In this document: piece after piece, positions 31,599-43,401 of the stretch
Layout: each line of letters starts with the position of its first letter
Numbering within the stretch: position 1 is the stretch's first letter
Origin: Paramyrothecium sp. XJ0827
Lineage: Eukaryota; Ascomycota; Sordariomycetes; Hypocreales; Stachybotryaceae
Direction of reading: 5' to 3'
Length of the DNA: 64,000 nt
Assembly (NCBI GenBank): GCA_020881915.1
Contig: JAJFPB010000007.1
Location: forward strand, 2,604,001-2,668,000
Translations under genes and position numbers: made by a program
The notes under the pieces: generated by a model
Databases searched by the model: none
What the model was told of the DNA's origin: nothing
What the model saw: only the letters and a program-made list of their open reading frames with translations

Positions 31599-32900
31599 AT
31601 GCCGTCCAGATCAGAGATCACCTGTTTTGGTGCGGGCCCAGCCGCTCTTCCTACTGAGATAGTGGAGGATGCCGCTGCGGCACTGGTCAACTACCAAGAC
31701 ACCGGTCTAGGCATTGCTGAGCATTCGCACCGGTCGGCCCTAGCCGCAAATGTCATCAATGAGGCTAAGGCTAACCTGGCGTCCTACCTCGATATACCAG
31801 ACGACTATGAGATCTTGTTCATGCAGGGCGGTGGTTCAGGCGAGTTTGCCGCCACAGCCTACAACTTCGCCGGCGCTTGGGTGGCGCGCAAACACGCCGA
31901 GGTTGGCGGCTCTGTGCCAGAGCTCAAATTGGCTCTCAAAAATCTCAAACTGGACTACATCATCACTGGTGGTTGGTCGCAGAAGGCGTCGGCTGAAGCT
32001 GAGCGTCTCTTCGGCTCGGAGCACGTCAATATTGTAGCGGATAGTCGTAAGACGAATGGTGGCAAGTATGGGACGATTCCAGACGAAAGCACCTGGAATG
32101 TCTCTCAAGATGCTGCTATGGTCTACTACTGCGACAACGAGACGGTCGAGGGTGTGGAATTTGCTGGATTTCCTAAGTCCCTTGAGCCGGGGCCCAATGG
32201 ACCAATCGTCGTGGCTGACATGAGCTCCAATATTCTTTCAAGGACAATCCCAGTGAAGAACTTCTCTGCTATCTTCTTTGGCGCCCAAAAGAACCTCGGA
32301 ATCACTGGAGTTACCGTTGTAGTCATCAAGAAAAGCTTCTTGCCACCTACGACATCTCAACCGTCTGCGGCCCTCATGAGAGAGCTGGGTCTACCTATTC
32401 CGCCTCGCATCCTCGAGTATGAGACTATTGCCAAGAACAACAGTCTTTACAACACGCTCAGCATCTTTGAGTGAGTAATCCTTTTTCAAGGCGGGAATAA
32501 AACTAATCAAATTTTCTTTAGCGTTTATGTTGCGGGCCAGGTTCTGAAAAAGTTATTGCAGCAGAGCCCCAAGGTTCAGGGACAGCAGGCTATAGCCGAT
32601 GAGAAGGCTCAATTGATCTATGCGGCCCTCGAGGCCCGTCCGGATATCTACCACATTATCCCTGACAAGACGGTACGATCGCGTATGAACATCTGCTTCA
32701 GGATCGAAGGTGGTGATGCTGCAGAGAATGCTTTCTTGGAAGGAGCTGCTGCCTTGGGCCTGACTGGACTGCGTGGTCACCGTAGTTTAGGAGGAATTCG
32801 AGCGTCTAACTATAACTCCATCTCTCTCGAGGGTGCGGAGAAGCTTGCCAAGTTCCTCGACACCTTCGCGTCGCAACGAGGGGATTCCAACAAGCAGTAA
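31599..32900 (+). CDS. SER1: Phosphoserine aminotransferase
   Basis: Exons 31599-32470 and 32522-32900 (51 bp intron, GTGAGT...TTTAG) give 416 residues, normal for fungal phosphoserine aminotransferase. This PLP enzyme converts 3-phosphohydroxypyruvate and glutamate to phosphoserine in serine synthesis. Family marks are FGAGPAALP at the start, GIAEHSHRS, FMQGGGSGEFAA, VADMSSNILSR and FFGAQKNLGITG, whose lysine forms the Schiff base, then RMNICFRIEGG and GLRGHRSLGGIRASNYN near the end. The open frame starts further upstream at 31533, but ATG 31599 (MPSRSEITCF) matches the normal N-terminus. It is isolated, with no other serine-pathway gene nearby, so it could be the housekeeping copy or a second one. 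Confidence 0.93.
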
Positions 32901-33583
32901 GGTACCAATGGTTTGCCTGTAATTCAACTTTATGGGAGGCTACTAGTTCTTGTCCAAGCTCAGTGCCTGTACAATGCTTCCCAAACACCATCTTCTAGGC
33001 AGCCGTGGTTGCCATCTTATCGGGCGTGTTCTTATATTAGCAGGAGAACAATAACGCGAGAGGACGAAACCGCTTTGCAAGTCAAGATTAGTTTGTCTGG
33101 GAAAAAATGGCTCCGGCCAAAACCAATTTATGAACCCGAATAACAAAGTTTTCTGAGAGAACTAAGACCAAACACAGTTTATAACTCCTGGAAACGGTAT
33201 CATCAGAGTGCTAAGTTGATAGATAACCCTGATCAAATCTCAGGGGCCTCGTCATTGTACGAAACATTTCATTTTGCTCTGCCTAATTTACTGGTGAAGA
33301 CACTTCGCCATGTATGATTTTGAGAGACAGGATATATTTGTCAACAAAGCTACGGCTAGTTCCCTTCCCATGTCTTGTGCCGCACCGTGCTTCTTGACCC
33401 CGTATGGAAGTAACTTGTAGCGTGGCGTCAGAGCCATGAACTCGAAGATGGGTGGGGCTTGTAAATAGATTGCTCACAACCTCTTCCTACAGGCAAATGT
33501 GATGACTGGCATGGACTCTGAACGAGCACGTTTCAGGCACTTGTGCACCAGATAATATAACCTATGAAAACAGCTCTTCCTTC
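32901..33583. other. Intergenic between SER1 and a 5S gene
   Basis: 683 bp with no supported gene; short frames only. The right end carries the upstream element of the 5S gene. Confidence 0.45.
33555..33560 (+). promoter_or_regulatory. TATA-like element of the 5S rRNA gene
   Basis: ATATAA lies 24-29 bp before the first base of the 5S gene at 33584. Dispersed fungal 5S genes, as in Neurospora, need an upstream TATA-type element near position -29 in addition to the internal box. Two of the other three 5S genes here have a similar motif at the same distance. Confidence 0.55.
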
Positions 33584-33702
33584 ACATACGACCATAGCTG
33601 CTTGAAAACATGGGATCCCGTCCGCTCTCCCTTAATTAAGCAAGTAAGCGGCAGATTAGTAGTTGGGTCGGTGACGACCAGCGAACACCGGCTGTTGTAT
33701 GT
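33584..33702 (+). rRNA. 5S ribosomal RNA gene (copy 1)
   Basis: A 119 nt match to the fungal 5S consensus: ACATACGACCATAG at the 5' end pairs with GGCTGTTGTATGT at the 3' end (helix I). The internal GGGATCCCGTCCGCTCTCCC and GATTAGTAGTTGGGTCGGTG blocks are the conserved loop B/C and 5S internal promoter regions, and TTTTT follows as a polymerase III terminator. RNA of the large ribosomal subunit. It is identical in sequence to the copies at 41859 and 56268. A TATA-like element lies at about -28. Solitary placement between protein genes is the dispersed arrangement known in Neurospora and other Pezizomycotina. Confidence 0.95.
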
Positions 33703-34570
33703 TTTTGCTACTCACACCCCTTATTTTTGCTTCATTATTGCTACATACCTATCGATTCCAAAGGCGGATTTGAAATGATATTTCGCCGTACTTCCACATC
33801 AATTGGGAACAGGTTCTTTTTATCCTCGAACCAAAATCGCAGTTTCATTAGAGACATCTACCAAAATAAGCATTCTCAAAGGGTCGTTTGCTTGATAAAA
33901 TTTTCAGCGCGGCTTTCTCGAAGCACTTGGGTGTGGAGAAAAACCTGCTGTGCGCAGAGAATTCCTGTAAAGCGGCCATGGAAGAAGCTCTCATTTGTAG
34001 GCAATGTTGATTCTAGATGAGAATAGTCTGGGTATCAACGGTCATGGGAACTTCTGGCTGATTTTGAAGCTTAAGGTGGACGGGTGTTGATGGCTGACGT
34101 TGAGCCCCGTTACGGTCCGCGTCCTTACTGCTGCTTCCACCTCCAGATACTTATGCGAATGAGCACCAACACATTCTATTGCATTTTTCAATGGGGCACT
34201 TGCGAGCTCTCAAACCTGAACTCGACCCTGAGAAAGAAGAGCCAACGTATAATTTTGTAATGATCAGTTCTTGGCTATATTGGCAGGACTCCTGAGCTTG
34301 CATTAGAGATCCTCGAAAGGTATTTCGAGTTATATTAGTTCGATGCATTGACGTCAACTTTTCGTAGTCAGAACACATTGTGGCCTCCTAGGACCCAAGT
34401 TTGACTCGTGCCTTGAATCAGAGTGACTTGCATCTGCTCGCAACATATCGTCATAATAATCCCTTGGTATTTCTTGATATTACGCAGGCTCTTTCGTCAC
34501 AACCTGCGCCTCGCTAAACGTCGCTAAACATCGCTAAACATCACGCAAATTTGATGCAAACACATTGATT
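33703..34570. other. Intergenic with a short tandem repeat
   Basis: 868 bp without a supported gene. A three-unit 10 bp tandem repeat lies at 34511-34540. The rest is the downstream spacer of a 5S gene and the 3' flank of a minus-strand gene. Confidence 0.45.
34511..34540. repeat. Three tandem copies of TCGCTAAACR
   Basis: Three consecutive 10 bp units, differing only in the last base of the first unit. Short and non-coding, 31 bp from the stop codon of the GPI-protein gene. No function is evident. Confidence 0.85.
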
Positions 34571-35142
34571 CTACAAGGATAGCAGCGCGATAGTTCCCGC
34601 TATTGCCACTGCCATGATAGACGACCCATCATTGCGACTGCCGTAGCTGCCAGGAACCTTTGCGGTTGGCTTTGTAGCTTGAACTTGAATGCCCGCAACT
34701 GCAGCTGTGTCCGCCGGCGTGTATGTTTTAGGTGCAAAGAAGCATTCACGCATCATTTTATCGACTTCTGGCGGAGCTGTAAGTCGAACACGTCCAAAAT
34801 ATCTCGGTAGCAGATGTGCTTACCAGTTGTTGTTTGTCCGTTTTGTGTGACGCAACTAGCACAAAGCGCCATGATATTGGCAACTTGGAAGCTGTTGTTG
34901 GTGCAGACACAAGTAGCTTCAATTTCCTCTTGAAGTGTTTCGTTTGGCTCCTTGGGCACGCGGAGACGCAGCTTCCTGTTGCTCTGGCTTGACTGGTCCG
35001 GCCCAGTCTTACAGATACCTGTCAGTGTGACGATAGGCTCGCAAATGGTGGTGCACGCTGGAGGAACTTCTGCAGCACTCAACTCTTGAGAAAGAGCGGG
35101 CACAACAGCTGCTAGAATCGTAATGAAAATACTTGGACGCAT
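34571..35142 (-). CDS. Secreted, probably GPI-anchored cysteine-containing protein
   Basis: Exons 35142-34824 and 34776-34571 (47 bp intron, GTAAGC...TACAG) give 174 residues. A signal peptide (MRPSIFITILAAVVPALS) is followed by CTTICEPIVTLTGIC, then CVCTNNSFQVANIMALCASC, a spacing common in small fungal extracellular proteins. After the splice come MMRECFFAPKTY, a Ser/Gly/Asn linker, and a hydrophobic C-terminus (IMAVAIAGTIALLSL) that fits a GPI-anchor signal. It is likely a wall or plasma-membrane protein. It has no CFEM signature as far as I can see. Its role is unknown. A TATA box lies about 90 bp upstream of the start codon. Confidence 0.82.
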
Positions 35143-37414
35143 TGTGTGGAGATGGAGATAGATTGTTTGATGAGAGGAAAGCCGTGAATTGTTTCTTCAA
35201 GGCTAGTCGAGCCACTGTTGGATCACTCGTAAATTATATATCTTTCCCTCTTCTTTGTGGCGCATGATACGCCATCCCATTTCCTGCTAATTTAGTGTTT
35301 CGACATGAAGACGCACGGCTGCTTAAACCGGGACGAGTGTCTGCCAGCCCCTTACGAGTTTGGCGATCCGATGGATGCGGTTTCATGTGAGCCTGCGCTT
35401 TGGCCCCGTCCTTGTGTGTATGCGCTGCATGCCTGAGCAAACATAAGAACATAAGCCACGACTGCGGCAATTGATGCAACGAGACTTACTAAATCCATCA
35501 AGAATAAAACAGAACGACGGCGTCATCCGAATACCATGAGTAGTAGTTATGGCAGGGAGAGTTTAACGACTCGCCTACATACACGATGTCCATAACAGCT
35601 CTCAGCGATCTCATTGGATGCAGTTGGTGAGACTAAGATATTCATGCGCTAGATACGTCATTTGATGCTCTGCGCTATGTCCGCGTGAAACGCACCCTCG
35701 GTGAGTGCCTCAGTATGCACAAGTGGGGGCCCCCAGGATCGCTCCAGACTTGAGCCCCGGCTCCGAGACTGGCATAGACGAACCATTTCTCGAAAGACTC
35801 CAGTTTCATCATTAAGCCTAGGCCGCAAAGCGTCAAGCTTACCTTCTCCCCGGAATTCTGAACCTAAGCCGCTTGTGGGGATCCACGCGAAGAGTTAGCT
35901 GAAGTAAGTAAAGTCTGTCTCGTCAATCGAGTGTTCCCGGGCTGGTAGATGCACCCGACTCAATCACAGGCCAGGGGGTTTCTAAACCATCCCATAAATT
36001 ATAGTAGGGACTTTGCGATCATCCCCCAGAATCAGTCACAGCCGAGGAACTCTCTTCGTCTGTGTCAACCAAAGTGTATTCCTGATGTTTGCCTGCTTCG
36101 CATCTGAGCGTGGTCTAAGTTCGTATTGAACTGACCATGGGTGAAAACGGCGTGGTCTCCGTCAAACTTCATTCTTAAGGCCCGTTCTAATGGCTTCTCC
36201 ACTACATATTTTCCCGCAAGACAGCCTGCTCTTACTCTTGCACATTGTCTCTGCTGCAATCACTTGCAGAGCCGCAGGATGTCCGCTGTACAACCGATTA
36301 AGGGTTCACCATCAAATTTGATGCTCGTAGAGCTCAAGCTGTAGGTGATCTGTGTCCTGACCTCTTCGCTGGGGTGCTTCTGCTAACCTCCGCCCTGTGT
36401 TTGGTACGGCTCATGAGGACGGCGTTAATCTGGCACAGCAACACCTGCCTCACATGCTCTCTGCCTATATCCCTGCGTAGGACGCTGCTAGGACGTGAAG
36501 GTTGGCAACATATGTGATGTACCTTCCGCTGCCATGTTCGAGCCTCCAGAGGTGGGCTTGCGCCGCTATTGTTGTGACCCGTGTGAAAAGTGCACTGGCT
36601 TGGCGGAAAACGTTGAGGTCGCGCGGATCCAACTCAGAGGATGCACATAGCACCTCAGTGATATCGACAGAGGTCTCCAGGCACCGCGCCGCGGTGAAGG
36701 TGTTCACGCTCCGCCTTCTTGATGGCCGTCTTGTACAGGTTCGCATCAACTACAGTCAAATTCATGAACATGGTGAACGACAGCGGATCCGCTAGGGAGG
36801 AGCCGACGGACTTGGCATACTGCGCTCGAAAGCAACACCCACAGTTGTACACTAGCTGATTCATTCGGTAGTAATTATCTCAGAAAACATACGACGAGTT
36901 CTGTTGGAACTCATGAATGTGTTTAAGACCCTCTTTATGTGGAAATAATGCATGCCAATCCGCCAAATGTCGAGATGGTATGTGTGTCCCCACTGTCAAA
37001 CACTTCCGAGATCGTAGGCATTAACAAGGCGTCGGTTTTGAGTCCACGGAAAACGAACTTCTAGGCCTCCAGAAGAACGAAGAAGACATCCTCGAGAAAA
37101 CCATCAAGTTGAGTTTCAAGTAGTTCGGAGGTGGTTTGCGGCAAAAGGGGAACATTCGTTAGTAGGCAGTGTGTTGACTAGCCAGCCTCTGTGAAGCAGC
37201 ACAGAAATTGTCTATGAAAGATCTGACGATGACACGGCCTCTAGGCCAATATTGACTGAGTTAATAGCAGAATAAATCTTCAGTAACAAAATTTTCACTG
37301 CCACTGTCGAGTGACGGCATCATTATGGCTTCATGGATGGCATGTGGAAACGAATCATGATATTAAGTGCCCAATATACAACTCTTGACCGCAATCGTAA
37401 GTCTCTGCAATATC
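35143..37414. other. Intergenic, no intact gene
   Basis: About 2.3 kb. Overlapping minus-strand frames near 36465-36864 could be traces of an old gene but match nothing I recognise and do not splice sensibly. The left end holds the promoter of the GPI-protein gene and the right end the 3' flank of the esterase gene. Confidence 0.4.
35233..35240 (-). promoter_or_regulatory. TATA box of the GPI-protein gene
   Basis: On the minus strand this reads TATATAAT, 91-98 bp before the start codon at 35142. Good match and sensible spacing for a short-leader fungal gene; function is inferred. Confidence 0.45.
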
Positions 37415-38526
37415 CTAACCTTCCTTGATGATGAACTGACCGGTAGCAGGGGGCCGGTGGAGAGGCCACTGAATGCCATGTTTAATCACCGCATCCCAGC
37501 GCTTCGACTGACTTATCTTGTCGCCGAATCCCCTGAAGAAATGCGGCATACCACGGAACATATGGACTTCTGTCGGGACACTGAAATGGCCTTGTTAGCA
37601 TAGTAAAAGACACGACCCCTCACTACTTACCCAGCCTCGACAAGCAATTTCCCGTACTCAAGTCCCTCGTCTCTCAAGATGTCAAGACCACAGACTCCAA
37701 TGGTTGTCGGAGGAAGACCTTTAACTTGGTCAAGTGTCGCGTTCACGATGTTCAGCCTTAGATCGCTTGGATCACTAGCTGGTATCTTAAGCAAATTTGT
37801 TTCGGCTCGCCAATCAGCCACCGACAAGACATTGGCATTTTTGTTTGACTCGTATGAGGAAAGGTGAGCGTCTCCAGAGCTTGCCACTTGAGCTAAGCGA
37901 GTTTCAAGATGTGACAATACGGGAACCATTAGTAATTGGCCAGCGATAGGAGGTAAGCCCTTCGCAATATTACCCAAGTGCTTCTGTAGCACCAGGGATG
38001 CGGCTAGCTGCCCACCGGCCGAGATGCCGCCTACCACGACTTGATCGGGGATGCCTCCCACTGCATCTATATTATCGTGAAGCCATAAAAAGCCGTCCTC
38101 TGAATCGTGCCATGGGGTCGGATAGGTGAATTCAGGGGTATGGCGGTAATTGGCATGCACGACGACAACGTTGGCGTCCAGAGCAAATCCGGTGCATGTA
38201 GCGTCATCTATCTCCAAGTTTCCCGTAAGGAAACCACCGCCATGGATATAGTAGAAGACAGGCAGACGTTCGTCGCTTGCAGCAACCGGCCGGTAACTCC
38301 GAGCGTCAAGAGTTGTGCCGTCACGTGTGGAAAATGTGAAGCTCTTGATATTAATCTTGCTGGACAAGGGAACCATTGCGGCGGCACTGCCCTCCTCGAT
38401 GAGCTTATTCAGGAAGTTCTTGCGCTCAACTGGCCTCGTTATGGGCGGGACATCCAGAGGCGGGGCGGCGGCGAACACGGCGGACCATTCCTCGCCGCCA
38501 CCGTCGTACTGTGAGTAATTTACCAT
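37415..38526 (-). CDS. Alpha/beta-hydrolase fold-3 esterase (hormone-sensitive-lipase type)
   Basis: Exons 38526-37631 and 37580-37415 (50 bp intron, GTAAGT donor, GCTAAC branch, TTTCAG) give 353 residues. It hydrolyses carboxylic esters, substrate unknown. The oxyanion-hole HGGG is at 95-98, the nucleophile Ser169 in GGISAGG, the acid probably Asp282 in GLDILRDEG, and the base His312 in GMPHFF. That histidine lies in the second exon, so the first exon alone, which runs to a stop just after the donor, would lack the catalytic triad; this is the main evidence for the join. No signal peptide is seen, so it is probably cytosolic. Related fungal enzymes act on small acyl esters or secondary metabolites, but no pathway gene is adjacent. 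Confidence 0.9.
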
Positions 38527-40335
38527 GACGCTGAGAAAAGCTACGGTTGCTTCCTAGCTGAAGGGAATAGAGATACGCTGACCTCGTGTCGTGGAAGTTT
38601 GTGAGCGGTCCATTCTATGGTGAGGTACAACGCAGCATGTGTGCGGGTAAAGTCTCGGATTTTATTGCTCCGAGCTCATTGTGGATCGGGATGGAAGCAC
38701 ATTGACGAGGACAGCCGGGAACCCGGCTTCCTTGACGACGATACTGGGTCTAAAAACAGTTTACTAAGACAGTTTTTGAGCCGGCTATTTTAGCCTATAT
38801 GATAACGTAAAATTTTTTTTAAAAATAAAATAAAATAATCCGGGCGACACTCACAAACTTCAATATTTCGGCTATTGAGAACAAAACGCGTTGGTTTTTG
38901 GGAGGCCGGCATCAAACTCGTTTCATCAAGTAGTACTAGATAGAAAGTCTTTGCCCAACCATGTCGTCAACACGTAGAAGCTCTAATCAAGGAGCTTGGC
39001 CTAGAGCACAGTCCCTGGAGAGCTGTACTGTGACAACGTCGAATGTCTTGAAATGGGTTCCATGGCGAGGACTGTTTTTTTGGACGCAAGCTTGCCCTCT
39101 GTTCTAAGCCCTTCGAGCAAGTAGCTGCGACTAAGCTCAATTCACCAAGTTGAAATTGCTTTGCAGACAGCTTCCGAGTCATACCGGATATTTTGCACTC
39201 ATGGACGACTGATTTGACGGGAGTTGAGTTATGAAACATGGGTTTGAAGCTTGAATGCAGTTTAAACGCGAGCTTAAGTTTTTTTTTAATTGCCTCAGAA
39301 AGAGGAGCTAAGGAACAATGAAAAGGCGCTCACATACATTCTCTGATATTCAACGCCAAAATGTCGACTCTCATGCCGGGGGCAGCCGCCTTTGACGGCC
39401 ATCGCAACCCTGAATCGCAAGCTTTGAACAAGCTCTTTGACAGCAGAGCAACAGCGCTCCAAGGTAACGGGGGAAAAATAAACACCAAGGCTTGGTCGTG
39501 GCTTTGAGTCTCTTATCAAACCATAAGTTTGTCGAAGACTGCATTACTTTTGCATTGAGTATGCTGGACGTGGTTATGCCCGTGAAGAACGTCGACGTGA
39601 AGCTAAAGAAGGCTGTGCCCTCGGAAAACAACAACGCAAGAACGAAAGCAATGCTGACACGAAAAATCTTCGTAAAGACGACCGCTTGCCGCCATTGACG
39701 CTTTACTGTCATCAAATCATGAACTATGCTTCTTGAGGCTGCATTCGGTAGTTGTATTGTCTAACGGATAATGCACGATATCCAGACGCAGTGATTTGGC
39801 AGAAATTATTCACTGCCAAGGAATTGTCATGCTCCTGGAAGGCGACACAGAACTCTATTCTACCCAGTATCCTTCTCCGTACTCAGAGAGCAAGTGTTGC
39901 ATTCAATGAACACATGCTGACCAACCATATACAATCAAAGCTTTTCATTACGAACTTCTGATATCACAAAGTTCAGTGCTCCTAACAACCTCTTTGGCCG
40001 GTTGAGAGGCAGACGAAAGCAGGAGAAAGTGACCGAGTCGCGGGGGAAATGTTGCGACGGCATATCGAATTGATCGAGGAACGCGAAGGGAATGCAAGCT
40101 GTGTAGAAATATAGGCTGTCTGTATGATGTGCAGAACGAGCTAAAAGATGAACTCTTGCACTAGCAGTCCTTTGGGATACCTGATTTCTTTCTGCATGGG
40201 AAGAAGATGACGATAGGATAGACTCGTACGCCGCATTGGCTGTTTTCACTTTTATCGCTACCTCGCCCCCATTCTCTTGGCAACGCCGCCGTCCTTGAGC
40301 CAGGGCACTTAGAGCAGCCGCAATGAACGGATCTT
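38527..40335. other. Intergenic, partly AT-rich
   Basis: 1.8 kb with the esterase promoter at the left. An A/T-rich block at about 38805-38835 contains T and A homopolymer runs. The frames around 39371-39715 show no convincing protein. The N-terminal part of the broken oxidase gene may have decayed beyond recognition at the right end. Confidence 0.4.
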
Positions 40336-41345
40336 CTGTTTCAATTTACAGTCGTTAGCCAGCAGCTCCCACTCCCCATGACGGTCGCCCCGATAGGGGT
40401 TCAGAAGGTTTTCAACCCAGGTGGAGAAGTGGGAGTAGCCAAGGCTGCCGCTTCACTGAGAATTCCATCACATCCTCAGCACGGCAGCAAGCACCAGCAC
40501 CGAAGATGTTGCCCATGCTCGCGGGGACGGTATGCGCTGGTTCCAGCTGTACTGGCCTTCGCGCGAGCACGAAAATGTCACAGTGAGCTTTCTCAAGTGG
40601 GCTCAAGAAGCTGGCTATACAGCCTTTTTCGTCACGCTGGGCATGTACTTCCTGAATTGGCGTCCCGCTGATCTAGAAAGCGGCTTGAATTTGTTTCAGA
40701 ATCCAGACCGTATTGCAATCGAAATAGGACCGACGGATCCTGTATTTCGCAAACATATCAAAGATAAGCACCCCTATAGCATCAACGATATGCATCGCCA
40801 TAACAACGGCGCAGCTGTCAACGAACCCAGCTTGGGTCTCGCGGCTCGGGAATGGGCGAGCATAGTTCTTCCTAGCCATTCCCACATTTGGGAAGATATT
40901 TAACTTCTCAGGGAGCATTGGAAAGGCCAAATTGTGCTCAAGTGCATTCAAAATGTTGAAGAGGCAACAAAATGTTGCCAACTTGGTGTTCAGACCATCA
41001 TTGCCAGTAATCATGGAGGACGACAGCAAGATGGAGGCTGGAGCAGGCTGGAGCAGGCTGGGCGTTCTGCCAAGGAATTCTGAATCCGTTGGAGGTCAGC
41101 TCGAATTTTTTTTTCTCGATAGTGGTATTTGTTGCAGCGCCGATCTCACGCAGGCTTTAGCCCTTGGGGCCAAGTGCGTTCTCAATGGTCGTCCATATAT
41201 CTACGGGCTTGCGATGGGAGGAGAGGAGGGTTTAAAGCACGTTCTCAAGTCTATCAGTGCGGATACCTCATGATAATTTGCGCTTGTCTGGATTGCGCAA
41301 TATCCCGGAAGCCACTAGAGACGATTTTGTGCAAGAAGACGATCT
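40336..41345 (+). pseudogene. Broken FMN-dependent alpha-hydroxy-acid oxidase (lactate-oxidase-like)
   Basis: Pieces of one protein lie in order but in different frames. PMTVAPIGVQKVFNPGGE (from 40375) is the LAPIGVQ block; after a frameshift near 40470, STAASTSTEDVAHARGDG and MRWFQLYWPSRE follow. WEDI is interrupted by a TAA at 40909, yet the same frame then continues with LLREHWKGQIVLKCIQNVEE and IIASNHGGRQ, the FMN and substrate site. Further shifts lead to GAKCVLNGRPYIYGLAMGGE and then LSGLRNIPEAT. The N-terminal third is missing. Intact relatives oxidise lactate or similar 2-hydroxy acids with FMN. At least three lesions and the missing start make a functional product unlikely. A short GGAGCAGGCT tandem duplication at about 41039-41060 sits at one lesion. 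Confidence 0.85.
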
Positions 41346-41858
41346 TTCCTATAATTATATACTTTACAGAACCTGTTGCCATTTTGATCAAGCCATGTAT
41401 TTCCATCCTTTTGTTCAACTAATAATACTCTTAAAACTTTGAGCTTGCGTACCAGATGGTTATGATTTCTCCGCCCAGTATTCGGTGATGAAAATCGTTG
41501 GTTTTGGAGAAGGGTTACAAAGAAGAAATGAAGTTAAGAGCCCCACAGATAACAGGGGCCAACAGAAAGCTCATGCGCTTTGGGAGCATGCCTCAGATGC
41601 TGGGTATAGCATGTTGAATGGTTTACATTGGACCTCGACCCGTTTTTAAGTGGTCGTTATTGCAACTAATCACACGCTAGCAAACTAACACGACCAAGAA
41701 GAAGCAAAAAAGGGTGCAGTTATAATTGGTCAGACTTCTGATTTTCAACTGCCGAAGTGCTGCCTGAATTGCAGAGACAAGCGAAAGCACATCGATAAGT
41801 AGCAAGGAATAAAAGTAGATGAATGATGTAAAAAGCAATTGGTGGAAATCACCAAAAA
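41346..41858. other. Intergenic, no gene seen
   Basis: 513 bp of moderately AT-rich sequence between the oxidase pseudogene and a 5S gene. Nothing recognisable on either strand. Confidence 0.45.
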
Positions 41859-41977
41859 ACATACAACAGCCGGTGTTCGCTGGTCGTCACCGACCCAACT
41901 ACTAATCTGCCGCTTACTTGCTTAATTAAGGGAGAGCGGACGGGATCCCATGTTTTCAAGCAGCTATGGTCGTATGT
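41859..41977 (-). rRNA. 5S ribosomal RNA gene (copy 2)
   Basis: Minus-strand copy, identical over 119 nt to the plus-strand copy at 33584, including the pairing ends ACATACGAC and GTTGTATGT. On the minus strand six T residues follow the 3' end as a terminator, and TATATA occurs about 27-32 bp before the start (plus positions about 42004-42009). All parts expected of an active dispersed 5S gene are present. The AB-hydrolase gene starts 246 bp away on the other strand. Confidence 0.95.
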
Positions 41978-42223
41978 ACTGTGATATGGTCAAACTTTTG
42001 ATTATATATTCAGCATTGCGCTGTTAATATTTGCGACAAAGCACTTCTCGATTTCCGCATTCCGTTGTGCCACGAAAGTTCTGAAAACGAGAAACACGAA
42101 CCTGATGAGGGGTTGTCATTTCTACCACCAAAACGACATGTTCTTGCACATGATTCAGCGAAGGCCCCGATCTGCACCGTGACGATTTTCTTCAAATCGA
42201 ACCCGAGTTATTGGACATTCAAG

Positions 42224-43186
42224 ATGTCAATAACAGATGTTGTGGTGGTCTTATGCCATGGTGGCTACCAAACGCCAGAAAGCTACCAGCCATTCCTCGA
42301 AAAGTTGAAAGCGGCAGGGATTGAAGCTTACTGCCCGCAACTTCCCACCTCCGACCTCAATCGACTTAACGTCGGTGATATCAAGAATCCTGACTTCAAT
42401 AGGGAACCACCAGAGGGAGGCTATCCGAAAGGTAAAGGAGCATTTTCAACCCTTTGGATTAATGGCCTGCTGAAAGTATGTAGGCGTAGACGATGCAGCA
42501 ACTATACTGGAGATTCTTCACAAACTCGTAACGGTCGAAGAAAAGAGAGTGCTTGTGATCGGCCATTCAGCTGGCGGCTGGACCGCTACGGAAGTGTTGC
42601 GACAAGAACTCAAGGCAACAGACAGAAAGCAGAAAGGCCTACAAGGCGGCATCATAGGCGCACTGTATTTCTGTGCAATTCTTGTTCCCGCTGGAGAATC
42701 CATTGCTTCTTTCATGTATGCCATGCAATCGCACAAAGATTTATCTACCCTCTCCTCCTCAGATATCCAGTATTACGTAGGTCGTGAAGCGGCACAGGAG
42801 ATGCATTTCAAGTATGACTAATAACTCGACAGAAGCACGGCACTTCCGGATTGACTACTTTGCCTGATGCGGCCAACAGTCTCTTTGGCGACTTGGAAGA
42901 GACTGAGGCCCGCAAATGGGCGGCGACTGTCACTGCAGTTTCGCCTACATCATGGACTTCCCCACTTACACACTATGGTTACGCCAACCTGCCATGTGCA
43001 TATCTTGTGTGCGACGGTGATGTTACGGTGCCCAAAGATGTGCAAGAAGGAATGGTGGCATTGCAAGGTCAAAAGACTGGGGATTTCGTTGTGTACCACT
43101 GTCCTGCGGGACACGCTCCGTATTTGAGCTGGACTGAGGGCACTGTTGGTGTGGTTCAAGCCTTTATCCAAGAGATTACTGATTGA
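42224..43186 (+). CDS. Alpha/beta-hydrolase (AB-hydrolase-6 type)
   Basis: Exons 42224-42431, 42484-42776 and 42833-43186 (introns 52 and 56 bp) give 284 residues. It opens with VVVVLCHGGYQTPESYQPF, the usual strand plus oxyanion region. The nucleophile elbow VLVIGHSAGGWT (Ser98) follows the first splice; the acid is probably in CDGDVTVP and the base His in PAGHAPYLS. The second intron is placed at GTAGGT...CGACAG because it has a CTAAT branch and restores the frame; the unspliced frame stops at 42822. No signal peptide is seen. Substrate unknown; relatives include small fungal esterases and polyketide-associated hydrolases. It lies close to a 5S gene and to decaying genes, but its own motifs are intact. 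Confidence 0.82.
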
Positions 43187-43401
43187 AGGCTCGTGACTTT
43201 TAACAACTGAAAGACAGAAAAATATAATGCGATAACTGGGACACGAGCTTGATCATCCGTGAAGTACAATCCTCTCCAATCGGTTCGTAAACTGGGAAGA
43301 CATATCTGCGGCCAAGAAACACTCAAACACTCAGAAGACGGCTAATTTTATGATACTGAGCTACCTATGCCTTCGCCATATAGTGGCATAGTCCATAATT
43401 C

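Noticed and set aside
33584..33702. First impression of a dispersed MITE, since 119 bp copies recur on both strands
   Set aside because: The copies are 5S rRNA genes: consensus blocks, helix pairing, T-run terminators and upstream TATA-like elements explain them.
36465..36864. Two overlapping minus-strand frames that might form a gene remnant
   Set aside because: They overlap in different frames, no intron joins them, and I recognise no motif.
39371..39715. Minus-strand frame with a hydrophobic N-terminal part
   Set aside because: Could suggest a leader or membrane segment, but there is no cysteine pattern, family match or promoter; a chance frame is more likely.
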